Shown here: positions 54,601 through 63,400 of the stretch, in pieces
Position numbering within the stretch: the first letter of the stretch is position 1
Layout of the letters: the number at the start of each line of letters is the position of its first letter
Assembly: GCA_903879705.1 (NCBI GenBank)
Contig: CAIRMO010000110.1
Coordinates: 1-64,000, forward strand
Length of the DNA stretch: 64,000 bases
Direction of reading: 5' to 3'
Source of the DNA: an uncultured Candidatus Competibacteraceae bacterium
Lineage (GTDB): Bacteria > Pseudomonadota > Gammaproteobacteria > Competibacterales > Competibacteraceae
The notes under the pieces: model-generated
The model's database searches: none
What the model saw: the letters and a program-made list of their open reading frames with translations, nothing else
What the model was told of the DNA's origin: nothing
Made by a program: the position numbers and the translations under genes

Positions 54601-57336
54601 AGAAGGCGTCTTGGCCGCCGGGGCGAGATCCGGCCAGTAGCGCTGATGCTGAAATGGGTAGGTGGGCAATGTGGCCTTGGCGTAACGCCGCTTCCCCTCG
54701 ACCGCCTCCCAGTCAATCCGTGCGCCGGCCACCCACAGCCGGCCCAGACTATCGAGCAATGTGCGTTCATCCGCTCGCCGCAGCGATGGCAGCCAGGTTC
54801 CCGGAACGCCGGAACGCTGGCCAAGAAGGCTCAACATCGGTTCAGGACCGATCTCGATGAACACGGTGCAACCCAGATTAACCAGCGTCCGTAATCCGTC
54901 GGCGAACCGCACCGGATAGCGGGCCTGACGTCGCCAATAAGCGGCGTCGAAGCGCCGGGTCGGTTCAGCGCTGACATTGGCGATGACATCAATTTTCGCC
55001 TCGGCGTGGGGCAACACGGTCGCGGCCCGTTCCAGCGCATCCAGACACGGCTCGATCAAGGGTGAATGGAAAGCGCGGGTTACTGCCAAAGGCCGGCTAT
55101 CGACGCCTTCCGCCGCCAGCGCCGCCGCGACCCGCTCGACCGCTTCGCGCTGGCCGGAGATCACCGTCGCCGCTGGCCCGTTCCCGGCAGCCACCGCGAC
55201 CTGACCCGCGCCGTACTGATCGACCGCCTGATACACGGTATCGGCATCCGCCAGAATCGCCATCATCGCCCCGCCTTCCGGCAGGGCTTGCATCAACCGG
55301 CCCCGTTCCACTGCGAACCGCAAGCCCGCTTCCCGATCGAAAACGCCTGCTACGCAGGCTGCCGCCAGCTCGCCGACGCTATGGCCCAACACCGCACGCG
55401 GTTCCATCCCCCAACTCCGCCACAGATCCGCCAACGCTACTTCCAAGGCAAACAGGGCGGGTTGGGCCAGATCGGTACGGGCCAGCAAGCCCTCATCTTC
55501 GTCGAACAGCACCTCAAGCAACGGGCGCTCCAGTTGATCGCCCATCAGAGCGGCGCAACGATCCAGCGTTTCCCGAATACGCGGCTCAGTTTCATAAAGC
55601 CGGCGACAGGAACGACCGCCCCGTGCGCCTTGACCGGTAAACAGGAACGCAATGCCCGGCGGCTGGCGATCCGCTTGACCGAGCGCGATGCCCGGCGGCG
55701 GTTCGCCAGCCGCAAAGGCCGCCAGTTGGGTACTGGCCTCGGCGGCGCTTTCCGCGACCAGCGCCAGCCGGTGCGCAAAGGCGGTACGGCCCACCCGCGA
55801 GGTATGGCACAGATCCGGCCACGGCTCGGCGCTGTTTTGCAAATGGGCGGCAGTGCGGCCCGCCAATTCGGTCAAGGCTTCGGGTTCGCGGGCCGAGAGG
55901 CAGAACAAATGGGCGGGTCGTTCGTTCCCCTGACCCTCCCCCGCCAGGGGTATGGCGAGCTGCGGCGCTTCCTCCAGCACAATGTGAACATTGGTGCCGC
56001 TGAACCCGAAGGAGCTGACCCCGGCGATGCGGCGGTCATGGATCGGCGTCCAGTCGCGGGTCACGGTCGGGATTTCCACCGGGAAACCGTCCAGCGGGAT
56101 ATGCGGATTCAGCGTGGTGAAATTGCGGTGGATTGGAATGCGCTGGTGGCGCAACGCCTGGACGACCTTAATCAGCGCGGAAACCCCGGCGGCGGCTTCC
56201 AGATGGCCAATATTGGTTTTCACCGAACCGACCACCAGCGGTTCATGCGCCGGGCGGCCCGCGGCGAACACCTCAGCCAGCGCCTGCATTTCGATGGGAT
56301 CGCCGAGCGTGGTGCCGGTGCCGTGCGCTTCGACATAGGACACCGCGCCCGGCTCCAGACCCGCATCTTCCAGCGCTTTGCGAATGACGGCGGCCTGGGC
56401 GCGGCCATTGGGCGCGGTCAGCCCGGAGGATCGGCCATCCTGGTTAATCGCGCTGCCGCGAAGCACCGCCAGCACCCGGTCACCGTCAGCCTGAGCATCG
56501 GTCAGCCGTTTCAGCACCAGAACGCCGCAACCTTCGCCACGCGCATAACCGTCCGCTGCGGCATCGAAGGTCTTGCAACGGCCATCGGGAGACAGCATCC
56601 GGCCCTGACAGAAATTGATGGTGATTTCCGGCGACAGCATCAGGTTGACGCCAGCCACCAACGCCATCGTGCATTCCCGTTGCCGCAGAGCGCGCACCGC
56701 CAGGTGAGTGGCGACCATCGACGAGGAACAGGCGGTATCGATCGCCATGCACGGCCCCTGAAAGCCGAAGGTGTAGGAAATGCGCCCGGAAGCGACGCTG
56801 GCCGAATTCCCCGCGCCCGCCTGGGCATTGTTTGATGACGATTGCGCCGATTGACTGAGAACTTGCCCATAGTCATTGGTGCTGATGCCGAGGAAAACGC
56901 CGGTGTCACTGCCCACCAACCGGTCGGGAACCCGCCCGGCATCTTCCAGCGCCTGCCAGACCGTTTCCAGCAACAACCGTTGTTGCGGATCGATCCCGAC
57001 GGCTTCGCGGGGCGCGATGTGAAAGAATTGCGGATCGAACTGATCCACGCCGCCGACAAACCCGCCGCGCCGGGTGTACATCTTGCCGGGAACGCCCGGT
57101 TGCGGATCGTAGTAGCGGTCTACCTCCCAGCGGTCGGCAGGAATCTCCATCGTTCCGTCGCCCCCGGCTTCCAGCAATCGCCAAAACGCCTCAGCGTTTT
57201 CACCGCCCGGCAGTTTGCAGGCCAGACCGATGACGGCGATGGGTTGGCGAGCGGCGGATTCCAGGGTATCCACCCGCTGGCGCAGGCGTTTGATCGCCAG
57301 GGTTGCTTTCTGCAGCGGGGTCAGCGAGTCGGTCAC
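45646..57336 (-). CDS. Hybrid polyketide synthase / nonribosomal peptide synthetase, KS-AT-DH-MT-KR-ACP-Cy-A(MT)-PCP-TE
   Basis: Encodes about 3896 residues. Approximate domains: docking coil 1-30; KS 32-455 (DTACSSS, EAHGTGT, KTNIGH); AT 565-895 (GHSVGE, RAFHS, so malonyl-CoA); DH 925-1200 (HRVYGLPVFP, HPALLDAALQ); C-methyltransferase 1300-1600 (LEMGAGTGG); KR 1820-2050 (TGGLGGLG, LDD); ACP near 2144 (GFDSL); heterocyclisation domain 2215-2650 with DLLVLD, the DxxxxD motif; adenylation domain 2690-3530 interrupted by a second methyltransferase-like domain (ELGAGLGTT near 3306); PCP serine near 3575 (GGDSL); thioesterase with GHSYGG near 3707. The A-domain pocket appears to read D-L-Y-N-L-S-x-I-W, the cysteine code. 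The GTG at 57336 with AAGGA is preferred over a TTG at 57402. Confidence 0.93.
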   Translation of the reverse strand: MTDSLTPLQKATLAIKRLRQRVDTLESAARQPIAVIGLACKLPGGENAEAFWRLLEAGGDGTMEIPADRWEVDRYYDPQPGVPGKMYTRRGGFVGGVDQFDPQFFHIAPREAVGIDPQQRLLLETVWQALEDAGRVPDRLVGSDTGVFLGISTNDYGQVLSQSAQSSSNNAQAGAGNSASVASGRISYTFGFQGPCMAIDTACSSSMVATHLAVRALRQRECTMALVAGVNLMLSPEITINFCQGRMLSPDGRCKTFDAAADGYARGEGCGVLVLKRLTDAQADGDRVLAVLRGSAINQDGRSSGLTAPNGRAQAAVIRKALEDAGLEPGAVSYVEAHGTGTTLGDPIEMQALAEVFAAGRPAHEPLVVGSVKTNIGHLEAAAGVSALIKVVQALRHQRIPIHRNFTTLNPHIPLDGFPVEIPTVTRDWTPIHDRRIAGVSSFGFSGTNVHIVLEEAPQLAIPLAGEGQGNERPAHLFCLSAREPEALTELAGRTAAHLQNSAEPWPDLCHTSRVGRTAFAHRLALVAESAAEASTQLAAFAAGEPPPGIALGQADRQPPGIAFLFTGQGARGGRSCRRLYETEPRIRETLDRCAALMGDQLERPLLEVLFDEDEGLLARTDLAQPALFALEVALADLWRSWGMEPRAVLGHSVGELAAACVAGVFDREAGLRFAVERGRLMQALPEGGAMMAILADADTVYQAVDQYGAGQVAVAAGNGPAATVISGQREAVERVAAALAAEGVDSRPLAVTRAFHSPLIEPCLDALERAATVLPHAEAKIDVIANVSAEPTRRFDAAYWRRQARYPVRFADGLRTLVNLGCTVFIEIGPEPMLSLLGQRSGVPGTWLPSLRRADERTLLDSLGRLWVAGARIDWEAVEGKRRYAKATLPTYPFQHQRYWPDLAPAAKTPSPRMGWDGGDEHVLPIHPLLARRLRLPQSAEYRFETWITLDRLPFLNDHRVYGLPVFPAAGFLEMALAAARELLPGTVQIEDVDLLAPLRLDPEAGALTQLLAVPGSDETVTFHIFHCPEDAAPVKQVSGRLRRMAPSLPVAPTDLESLRRQWPEAPAADFYAGFQQRRLDYGPGFRGVTRLWRSTGAALAEIAAPAVLADLGAYQLHPALLDAALQVLAAALPATPEGTAWLPIRIERYRLHRPALKRCWCLARAEADGDTVQGEVTLLDEQGAELARVEGLTLMRVTQARLLNAARRLPSDWLYEIHWPIVPLLEGVPAPDFLPPVDAQIDRLTPLAETLAQEQGLAVYAELEPALNRLSMAYVVTALSALGADFSPGQRFTANGLAEELEIADNHRRLFERLLDMLVEEGVLERDRALWRVTREISPHWPLTQPADAECVALLERFPACATELGLLRRCGAQLAAVLRGEVEALSLLFPTVTASNHPSISKEGNEGNEGGSSASELYGESPYARVVNRLLADAVAAMVARQPAGRVLRVLEMGAGTGGTTQAVLPRLIPDAAEYVFTDVSSYFTTQAATTFALFPFMTFRTLDVEQEPATQGFALARYDLILAANVLHATRDLRQSLSHILSLLAPGGQLLLLESTARRRWVDLVFGLTEGWWRFTDTDLRPHHPLLDRQGWLDVVPTSGFAQAAALPGGELILAEAPAAAVTDQGHWLLLTDRGGVGQALADRLETHGAHCRLIAAEDDPTLDEALASRHWRGVVHLRALDAPVPEPETGSRLVEQRRLCGSALRLAQGLLDRPDPARLWLVTQGIVQPETGSPLTVASASLWGLGRTIALEHPELRCTRIDLNAATSQVDALFAELWAGSGEDQIALSPAGRRVARLQRRAAMDQPAAAPEIRPDATYLITGGLGGLGLAVADWLVTQGARTLALVGRNAPDETARQAITRMEQAGARVWIQQTDVADGAAMEALFAELHRDWPPLAGVIHAAGVLDDAALRDQDWAHFERVMAAKIDGAWHLHRLTLTPNPSPSPQGRGEGTLDFFVLFASMAGVLGSAGQANHAAASAWLDALAHARRAQGQPAISLDWGVWQDIGAAARRGVERQMRRVGIGAMTPEQGLAIFAWALAEQSAQVVVLPEVNWPQLLARFPEAARPPFFADLMQPAATESTTVAESTPVVAADLPTRLRQVSAAEQLTLLQMFLAARVAEVIGLSRPPKLETPLPELGFDSLMAVELKNRVKTALGIELPVRVILEGASVGQLADLLRAGLDLAAPAVAPAESLQPDPAHRYEPFPLTDIQHAYWVGRGPGMELGGIGCHLYTEVEGNDLPLERLQDSWRRLVARHDMLRAVVAGDGQQRILDRVPPYLIPVLDLHDLSDQEREAQLTRLREERSHHVFDATQWPLFDIRATRLDAHRTRLHLGFDLLVLDAASIFQLREEWVRLAADPDLQWPLLELSFRDIVLAEMAQRDSASYRQAERYWLERLADLPGGPELPLRRDPASLTRPHFVRRLHRLEQADWSVLRARAQRLGLTPSGLLCAAYADVLAAWSRHARFCITLTLFNRPALHPQIMQIIGDFTSTLLLEVDASAPGFADRAKTLQKQLAADLDHGAFNGVQVLREQARRQRGRVSAVPVVFTSALGLDARKPGNSAWESLGEMVYSVAQTPQVLIDHQVSEQDGGLLFTWDVVEEVFPPGLVGRMFDAYCGLLRELARDEAAWSSPIAHWLPAVELADRQQANQTVAPIPEGLLHSPFIAQALAHGDREAVVDGDRRLSYAEVLVRAGGVAVALQQRGARPGELVAVVMPKGWRQIVAVLGILAAGAAYLPIDAALPEERRRYLLAHGEVRIALTDPALNLDWPDGVEALIVDDLPPAALPASRATPDDLAYVIYTSGSTGQPKGVMMEHRAVLNTVLDINRRFGVNAEDRVLALSSLSFDLSVYDVFGILGAGGTLIFPGADAARDPQRWQSLIRAEGVTLWNTVPALMAMLCEYGQPLGDGLRLVLLSGDWIPLSLPARIQEWAPQARTISLGGATEAAIWSIHHPLETVDPQWRSIPYGWPLENQSFQVLNDRLQPCPVWVSGELYIGGSGLARGYWRDPDQTARRFIHHPATGERLYATGDLGRYLPGGEIEFLGREDFQVKVGGHRIELGEIETALNRHPGVRQSVAMVLGEARGDRRLAAFVVPEVADAAAVDPPLPWAAMQTAGHARARVVAQAFETADFASVRDRLERFYLDAVSSALQRLGAFREAGRAGRPDELLRDCGIQPRYQHWLQRALEALAAHGRLEATRDGFRRMTPWPESTSTIDEVQAMDRFGFGQDDFALLERVVTALPDLLTGRQNSAAIYTARETPGIYQTLFRFTMPVLADIVAALATTHPRLRIIELGAGLGTTTRALLDRLPAETADYAFTDISRYFLETGRQVFAARSFVRFALLDLEKSPEEQDFAPHGFDLAMAGSVIHATRDVTESLRHIRHLLAPGGALLLVEETRFHPWYDLSMGLQQGFDRFEDRQRRRQHPLLSRQGWLEALAEAGFEQGEAFTVEGGIADALGLEVLLARAPEALLPLTVEALTAFLRERLPAALIPAELVLLPELPLTANAKVDRAALEANAGRSVSRAGTAPETVIEKKVAAIFAELTGAEQVRREDSFFALGGDSLAIVQLYNRLRHALGADLEVAQIFRNPTVADIAAMVERTAPMVAPAGDSQVALQRGSGTPLFILPGVIAAPYYLNALAERLGAEQGLYSFQAPGLDGGLPLARIEDQAAHYLRSVLRTQPQGPYQLVGHSYGGYVAFEMAQQLLRAGAEVNLLVLLDTVVVRSRLEAFQLDAIALDSIVRALYALYEPHLEPYAALTERPPRERLERVMEQLRARRLIAGSVVVDGVLRVFKANFKAMADYPPQRYAGPLTLVRSAGGFPEEFHDHESGESLADPALGWSAFCEQPVRVLGISGDHLQMMNPPHIDQLAATLMRLMKRL
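51464..51509 (-). repeat. In-frame palindromic repeat inside the KR domain of the PKS-NRPS
   Basis: Read on the coding strand, the element starts CCCTCACCCCCAACCCC and closes with CTCTCCCC/GGGCGAGGGGAGGG. It encodes LTPNPSPSPQGRGEG between GAWHLHR and LDFFVLFAS, where related KR domains have only a few residues. The same repeat type occurs in the other PKS gene at 62351-62388. Confidence 0.85.
53096..53140 (-). repeat. In-frame palindromic repeat near the methyltransferase domain of the PKS-NRPS
   Basis: CCCCTCC (53116-53122) and GGAGGGG (53131-53137) form a hairpin, followed on the coding strand by two tandem G-G-A-A-[CT]-G-A-G-G-G-type units. The encoded peptide is NHPSISKEGNEGNEGG, low in complexity and unlike its surroundings. 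It differs from the LTPNPSP repeat, so at least two repeat families have entered this gene. Confidence 0.75.
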
Positions 57337-57405
57337 GGTCGGGAATCCTTGAGGGAGACAGGAAATGGAGAGATTAGGAGATGGGCCGCGGGAAGTCGCC
57401 AATCC

Positions 57406-60400
57406 CTAGATCAAGGTGGAGAGTTCGTCATCGATCAACGCTTCTAGATCGGCCTCGGATAATGCCGCGATTTCCGCCCGCAGAGCGTCTTCAGCCGTCG
57501 AACGGGCGGCAACCGGCGCGTCGGCCAGGTCAAGCACTTCGTCCAGCAGATGTCCGGTCAAGGCCGTAATACTGGGATAGTTGAATAGCAGGGTGGCCGG
57601 CAACTTGCCGCCGGTCGCTGCGCCCAGTCGGGTACGCAGCTCCAGCGCCAGCAGCGAATCCAGCCCCCGTTCACTCAGCGGTTGATCCGGGTCAATGCGC
57701 TCCGGGTCGGCGCTACCGAGAACGGCGGCGGCTTCGGTTTGCAACAAGGCGATCAACCGGGTTCGGCGCTGTTCCGGGGTAAGTGCTGCGAGTTGGGAAC
57801 GGAGATCGACCACGGGAGGCACAGCTTCCGGGGAACGCTGCACGGGTGAGGATTTAACGGCGGGGACGCGAACCCGCCGCTCAAAAAACGGCGGGATATT
57901 TTTGCCATAGCCGGCGAGGAAGATCGGCCAATCCACCGGAATGACTCCGATCTGCGCCCGGTCGCTTTGCAAAGCGCGGTTCAACGCCTCCAGCCCGACG
58001 GCGGGCAGGATCGGCCTGGCACCGGAGGCCTGGAGGCGTTCCGCATAAGCGCCATCTACCACCGCGCCAATTTCGCCCCACGCGCCCCAATTGAGGCTCA
58101 GGCCGGGCCATCCGCTCGCCCGGCGGGTCTGAGCCAGCGCGTCCAGAACGGCGTTGGCGGCGGCATGATTGGCCTGACCGCGATTGCCGATCAAGGCCGC
58201 CGAGGTGGAAAACAGCACGAAATAATCCAGCCGCCGGTCGCGGGTCAGAACGTCGAGATTCCGTGCGCCTTCGACCTTGGCGGCCAACACGCTGACGAAA
58301 CGCTCCCAGTCCTGCTGGAGCAGTGCGCCGTCGGCTACGCCGCCCGCCAGGTGGAAGACGCCCCGCAGTGGCGGTCCTTGACGATCCAGTTCCGTGAAGA
58401 CCCGGGTCATCGCCGCCCGGTCTGCCACATCGGCAACCTGAAGTCGGACGTGCGGCCCCAGGGCGTGCAGGCGTTCAGCGAGCGCGAGTGGCGGCGGGCG
58501 ATGACCGATGAGGATTAGCGCACCGGCACTCCGCCCGATCAGCCATTCCGCCAGTAGCGGCCCGAGTCCGCCGAAGGCGCCGGTGATTAGATAACTCCCT
58601 TGCGGATCAAGAGCCGGAGGTTCAACAGCCGGCAGTAGCACGGGCGACAGGCGGCTGGCATAGCGTTGGCCACCACGCCACGCGGTTTCGGCTTCGACGT
58701 CATCCGCCAGCAGTTCGCACATCAGTTCAGCGGCAGGATTTTCTGCGGCGGGGTCCAAATCGACCCGGCGACAGCGCAGTTCGGGATGTTCCAGCGCCGC
58801 GACCTTGCCCAGCCCCCACAACAGCGCGCCGTCCGGCTGGGTGATCACGCCAGCGACGCTCTGTGCGCCCTGAGTGACCAGCCACAGTCGTTCCCGTCCG
58901 GCAGCGGCCATCGCGCGAATCAGATCGAATGCCTGATGCAGCGCGGTCTGGCCCGTAGCGCCCACCCCGCCGGTGTAAACCACACGGGCAGGCGCGGTTT
59001 CAGTCATTAAAGGTATGGCTTCGGCAGCAGACAGGACCTGACCGACGCCACCGCGACTTTGCAGGGCGCGAGCCAGTTCTTCAGCCAATCGCCGGGCAGG
59101 ACCGTCGCTGCCATCGTGAACGAGGCACACCGGCGTTTTCTCACCGGCGCGGGCCAGAATCAGCGATTGCCGCGCTTCCCGGTCAACTCCGACTGCAACC
59201 GTGGCGGCAAAGCCCTGTTCAGTCAGCAGCAAACGCCAGGTCTCCGCCGGCAACAGCGGGTGGCGAGGACGCAGATCGGTGTCGGTGAAGCGCCACCAGC
59301 CTTCGGTCAAACCGAATACCAGATCCCACCAGCGTTGTGCGGCGGTGCTTTCCACCAGTGCCAGTAAGCCGCCGGGTGCCAGCAGGGCGTGCAGATGAGC
59401 CAGCGAACGGCGCAGGTCAGCAGTCGCGTGAACGATGTTGGCGGCAATCACAATGTCAAAACTGCCGGGCGTGAAGCCCTGAGTTGCCAGCGGTTGTTCC
59501 AGATCGAATCGGGTGAATTCGATCCCCTGCTGTTCGCTGAAAGTGCGTTGTGCCGAGGTGAGGAACGCGGGCGCAATATCGGTGAACTGGTAATGGGAAC
59601 CCTCCCGGCCTTGTAGCAGTGGCAGCAAGGCGGCAGTGGTCGCGCCGGTTCCTGCGCCCACTTCCAGAATGCGCACGGGACCTGGGCCACGCCGTTGCAG
59701 CGCTGTCGCAATGGCGGCAGCCGTCATGGCGTTGGCCGCCAAGGCCAGCCCGGAGTCGCTATAGATATTGTCGCCAGGGGTAAACAGCAACTGCAGCGGA
59801 TCAACGTGCCCGGTCAGGACGCCCGCCAACCCGCCGCCACAACGGGCCACGAGATCGATTTCCAGGGCATTCGCCGGGTAGCGGGCGCGCAACGCTTCCG
59901 CCAGCGCTTCACCGCCGATCAGCACCGCTTCCGCATCAAGGGCGGCCATTTCGGCGACGCGGTGGAACAGCCGCCGCCGGGATTCAGCGATGCCGCACTC
60001 AGCCGCGTCTGCGTTGCTCTCCGGTTCCAGACCGAAGGTGCGTAGAGCGTCGGCCGCGAAAGCGGTCGCCAATTGTTCCAGCGCGTCTGCCAATCCCTGA
60101 TCGTCCGGCAATATGAACTCCAGCGCCTGCGCCGCAGCGGCCAGCGGCGCGGGATCGGCCCAGTCAGGATCGGGCAGGGGAGCCGGAATCCAGTCCAGTT
60201 CCAGAAAAGCATCGGCCAGCGGATCCGCCGGCGCGGGCGCGGCGACCCGCTTGATTTGCAGACCCTCAACCACCATGAACACCTGACCCGCCGCATCCAG
60301 CAACCGGAAATGGCCGACCGCAACTTCAGCGCTGGCCGGGCCACTGCTGGTCGTGACATGGCACCAGAACCGGTCCGGGGGACTGCGCCAAAATCGAATC

Positions 60401-63400
60401 CGGTCAATGGACAGTGGTAAAAAACCGCCCGAAGCGCCTTCACCGCTGAAGGTCGCGCCCAGGGTTTGGAAGCAGGCGTCGAGCAGCGCCGGATGAATCG
60501 GCAGGCCGGCGGTATCGCCCAGCGTCTCCGGTCGGCGAATTTCCGCCAAGGCTTCGCCCGCGCCGCGCCATAGCGCCTGAATGCCCTGGAACGCCGGGCC
60601 GAGCCGGATACCGCGTTCCGCCAGCAGGACGAACAACAGTTCGGGACCCGTTTCATCCCGCGTCAACCGGGTACGCAACGCCTCCAGATTTTCAGCGCTG
60701 GGCGGATTGCCCTGCTCAGTAGCGACATGCCCGGTGGCGTGGCGAACCCACTGCTGGCCCTCGCGCTGGCTGTGGATAGCAAAATCTCCTGACGGCTCCA
60801 GAATGAATTGCACCCGAACGCCCTCAGGGGGCACGGTCAGGGCCTGGGCGAATACCACATCGTCCACGGCCGGCGATGGGATAGCGGCGACTTGCGCTGC
60901 AATCAGCGCCAATACGGTGTGCATCGCGCCGGGAACCACCACTTCGCCAAATACGACATGATCAGCCAGAAACGGCAGCGTCGTGGTCGTCATCCAGGTT
61001 TCAAACAGGCGTTGCGGCAACGGCGTAGCGAGCTGCTGGCCCATCAGGGGATGAATCGGCTCGCCTCGCCCCTGCGGGAAACGGGGTTGAGCGGTGGATT
61101 CGGAAGTCGCCGGCCAGAACCGGTCGCGGCGAAACGGATAGAGCGGCGCTTCAACCCGCCGCCAGCCCGGCCCCCAGTAAGCCTTCCAGTCCACGGGAAC
61201 GCCGGCGGTGTACAGCCGGGCCAGCGCCTCGGTCAGGGCGCGGCGAGGTTCAGCGTCCTGCCGCAGCGCCGCAATAAATTCAGCGCCTTCTACGATCTCG
61301 CGGCCTAAAGCCGAAAGGATCGGTCGCGGTCCGACCTCCAGAAATACCGTGCAGCCCCGCTCGACCAGTGCCCGCAATCCTTCGGCGAAGGCCACGGGTT
61401 CCCGCGCTTGCCGCCGCCAGTAACCGGCATCGAAGCGGTGAATCAGGGTTCCGCCCACGTTGGAAGCCAGTGGCAACCGGGCCGGATGCCAAACCACCGC
61501 CGCTGCCGCCTGTTCCAGCGCGTCGAGGCAGGGGTCGAGAATCGGGGAATGAAACGCGGTCGCCACGTCCAGCCGGCGATACGGGATACCTGCTTTTTCC
61601 AGTGCAGCCAAGGCGCGGGTCAGTGCCGCGGTATCGCCGGACACCCCGGTATTGGCCGGGCCGTTGCGGGCGGCGATCACTGCGCCACTGCCCGCTATCG
61701 CTTTGGCCACCGCTGCCGGTGAGGCAAAAGCCGCAGCCATGCCGCCCTGACCGGCGGTGGTCGCCATCAAGCGGCCCCGTTCGGCGATAAAGGTTAAACC
61801 TTCCTCCAGCGACATCGCCCCGGCAAAACAGGCCGCCGCCACTTCGCCCACGCTGTGACCGAGGACGGCCACCGGCTCCACGCCCCAACTGCGCCACAAT
61901 TCCGCAATGGCATATTCCAGCGCGAACAGGGCCGGTTGCAGCAGATCGGTGCGATCCAGTGGCGCATCGTCGGCCAACAGCAAATCCGTCAGCGACCGTT
62001 CCAGGCGTCCGGCCAGCGCCGTTTCGCACCGCTCGATGATTTCGCGGAACCGGGGTTCAGCCATCAAGCCCCGCGCCATGCCCGGATACTGGCAACCCTG
62101 GCCCGTAAACAGGAAAGCCACCGCCGGCGGTTGTGCGGTGCGAACCGGCTGAGCCGAGGCCAAGGCGATGCGGGCGCGTTCCGCAGGGTCGGCAACCACG
62201 GCGATCCGGCAAGCGTATTGGGCGCGACCCGCGCTCAGGGTCGCAGCCAGACCTCGCAGATCGGCGTCTGGCGCAGCCAGCGCGGCATCGGTCCGGTGCC
62301 GCAGTTCATCGAGGGCGTCAAGATCACGGGCGGACAGGACGAGAATGCTTCCCTCTCCCCGTGCGGGAGAGGGGTTGGGGGTGAGGGGCGGCGGCGCTTC
62401 CTCCAGCACGACATGGGCATTGGTGCCAGAGAACCCGAACGAACTGACGCCAGCGATCCGTCGTCCGGCGATAGGTGTCCACGGCGTCGCTACCGTCGGA
62501 ATGTGGAACGGAAAACCGTCGGCGGCGATATGCGGATTCAGCGTGTGAAAATGCAAATGCGGGGGCAGGGTCGCGTGACGCAGCGCCAGCGCCACCTTGA
62601 TCAGCCCGGCAATGCCCGCCGCAGCTTCCAGATGACCGATCTGGGTTTTCACCGAACCAACCGCTGGCGGTGCAGCGACTCGTTCTCCGCCGAACACCGT
62701 GGTCAGCGCGCGGGCTTCAATCGGATCGCCGAGCGTGGTGCCGGTGCCGTGCGCCTCGAGGTACGAAATCTGGGCCGGTTCGAGCCTGGCATTGACCAGC
62801 GCAGCGCGGATCACGGCGACCTGAGCGGGGCCGTTGGGCGCGGTCAGACCGTTGGAGCGACCGTCCTGATTCACCGCGCTGCCCCGGATCAGCGCCTCAA
62901 TCCGGTCGCCCGCCGCCAGCGCGTCCGACAAGCGTTTTAGCACCACCACCCCGCAACCTTCGCCTCGCACATAACCATCTGCTGCTGCATCGAAGGTTTT
63001 ACAGCGCCCGTCCGCCGCCATCATCCGCGCCTTGCTAAAACCAATGGTCAATTCCGGGCGCAGGGTCAGATTGACGCCGCCAACCAGGGCCAGGCTGATT
63101 TCACCGGTACGCAACGCCTGACCGGCCAGATGCAGCGCGACCAGCGATGAGGAGCAGGCGGTATCCACCACTATGGCTGGCCCCTGCAAACCCAGGGTAT
63201 AGGCCAATCGTCCCGCGGCCACTGCCGCTGAATTGCCGAGGCTGGCGTGTGCGTCGATCCAGTCGGTATTGCTGCGGTCGCCGAGAATTTCGGCGTAGTC
63301 ATGGGTACTCAAGCCGACATAAACACCGGTAAGGCTACCGGTCAGCCGATCCGGAGCCACGCCAGCATGTTCCAGGGCGTGCCAGGCGACCTCCAGCAGC

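Noticed and set aside
55066-56835. Rightward open frame of 589 codons opposite the PKS-NRPS KS and AT
   Set aside because: It is a shadow of the GC-rich coding strand; it has no recognisable domain, while the opposite strand carries intact KS and AT motifs.
57337-57402. Upstream TTG start for the PKS-NRPS, adding 22 residues
   Set aside because: The extra residues resemble no docking domain, while the GTG at 57336 has AAGGA at good spacing and begins a typical docking coil.
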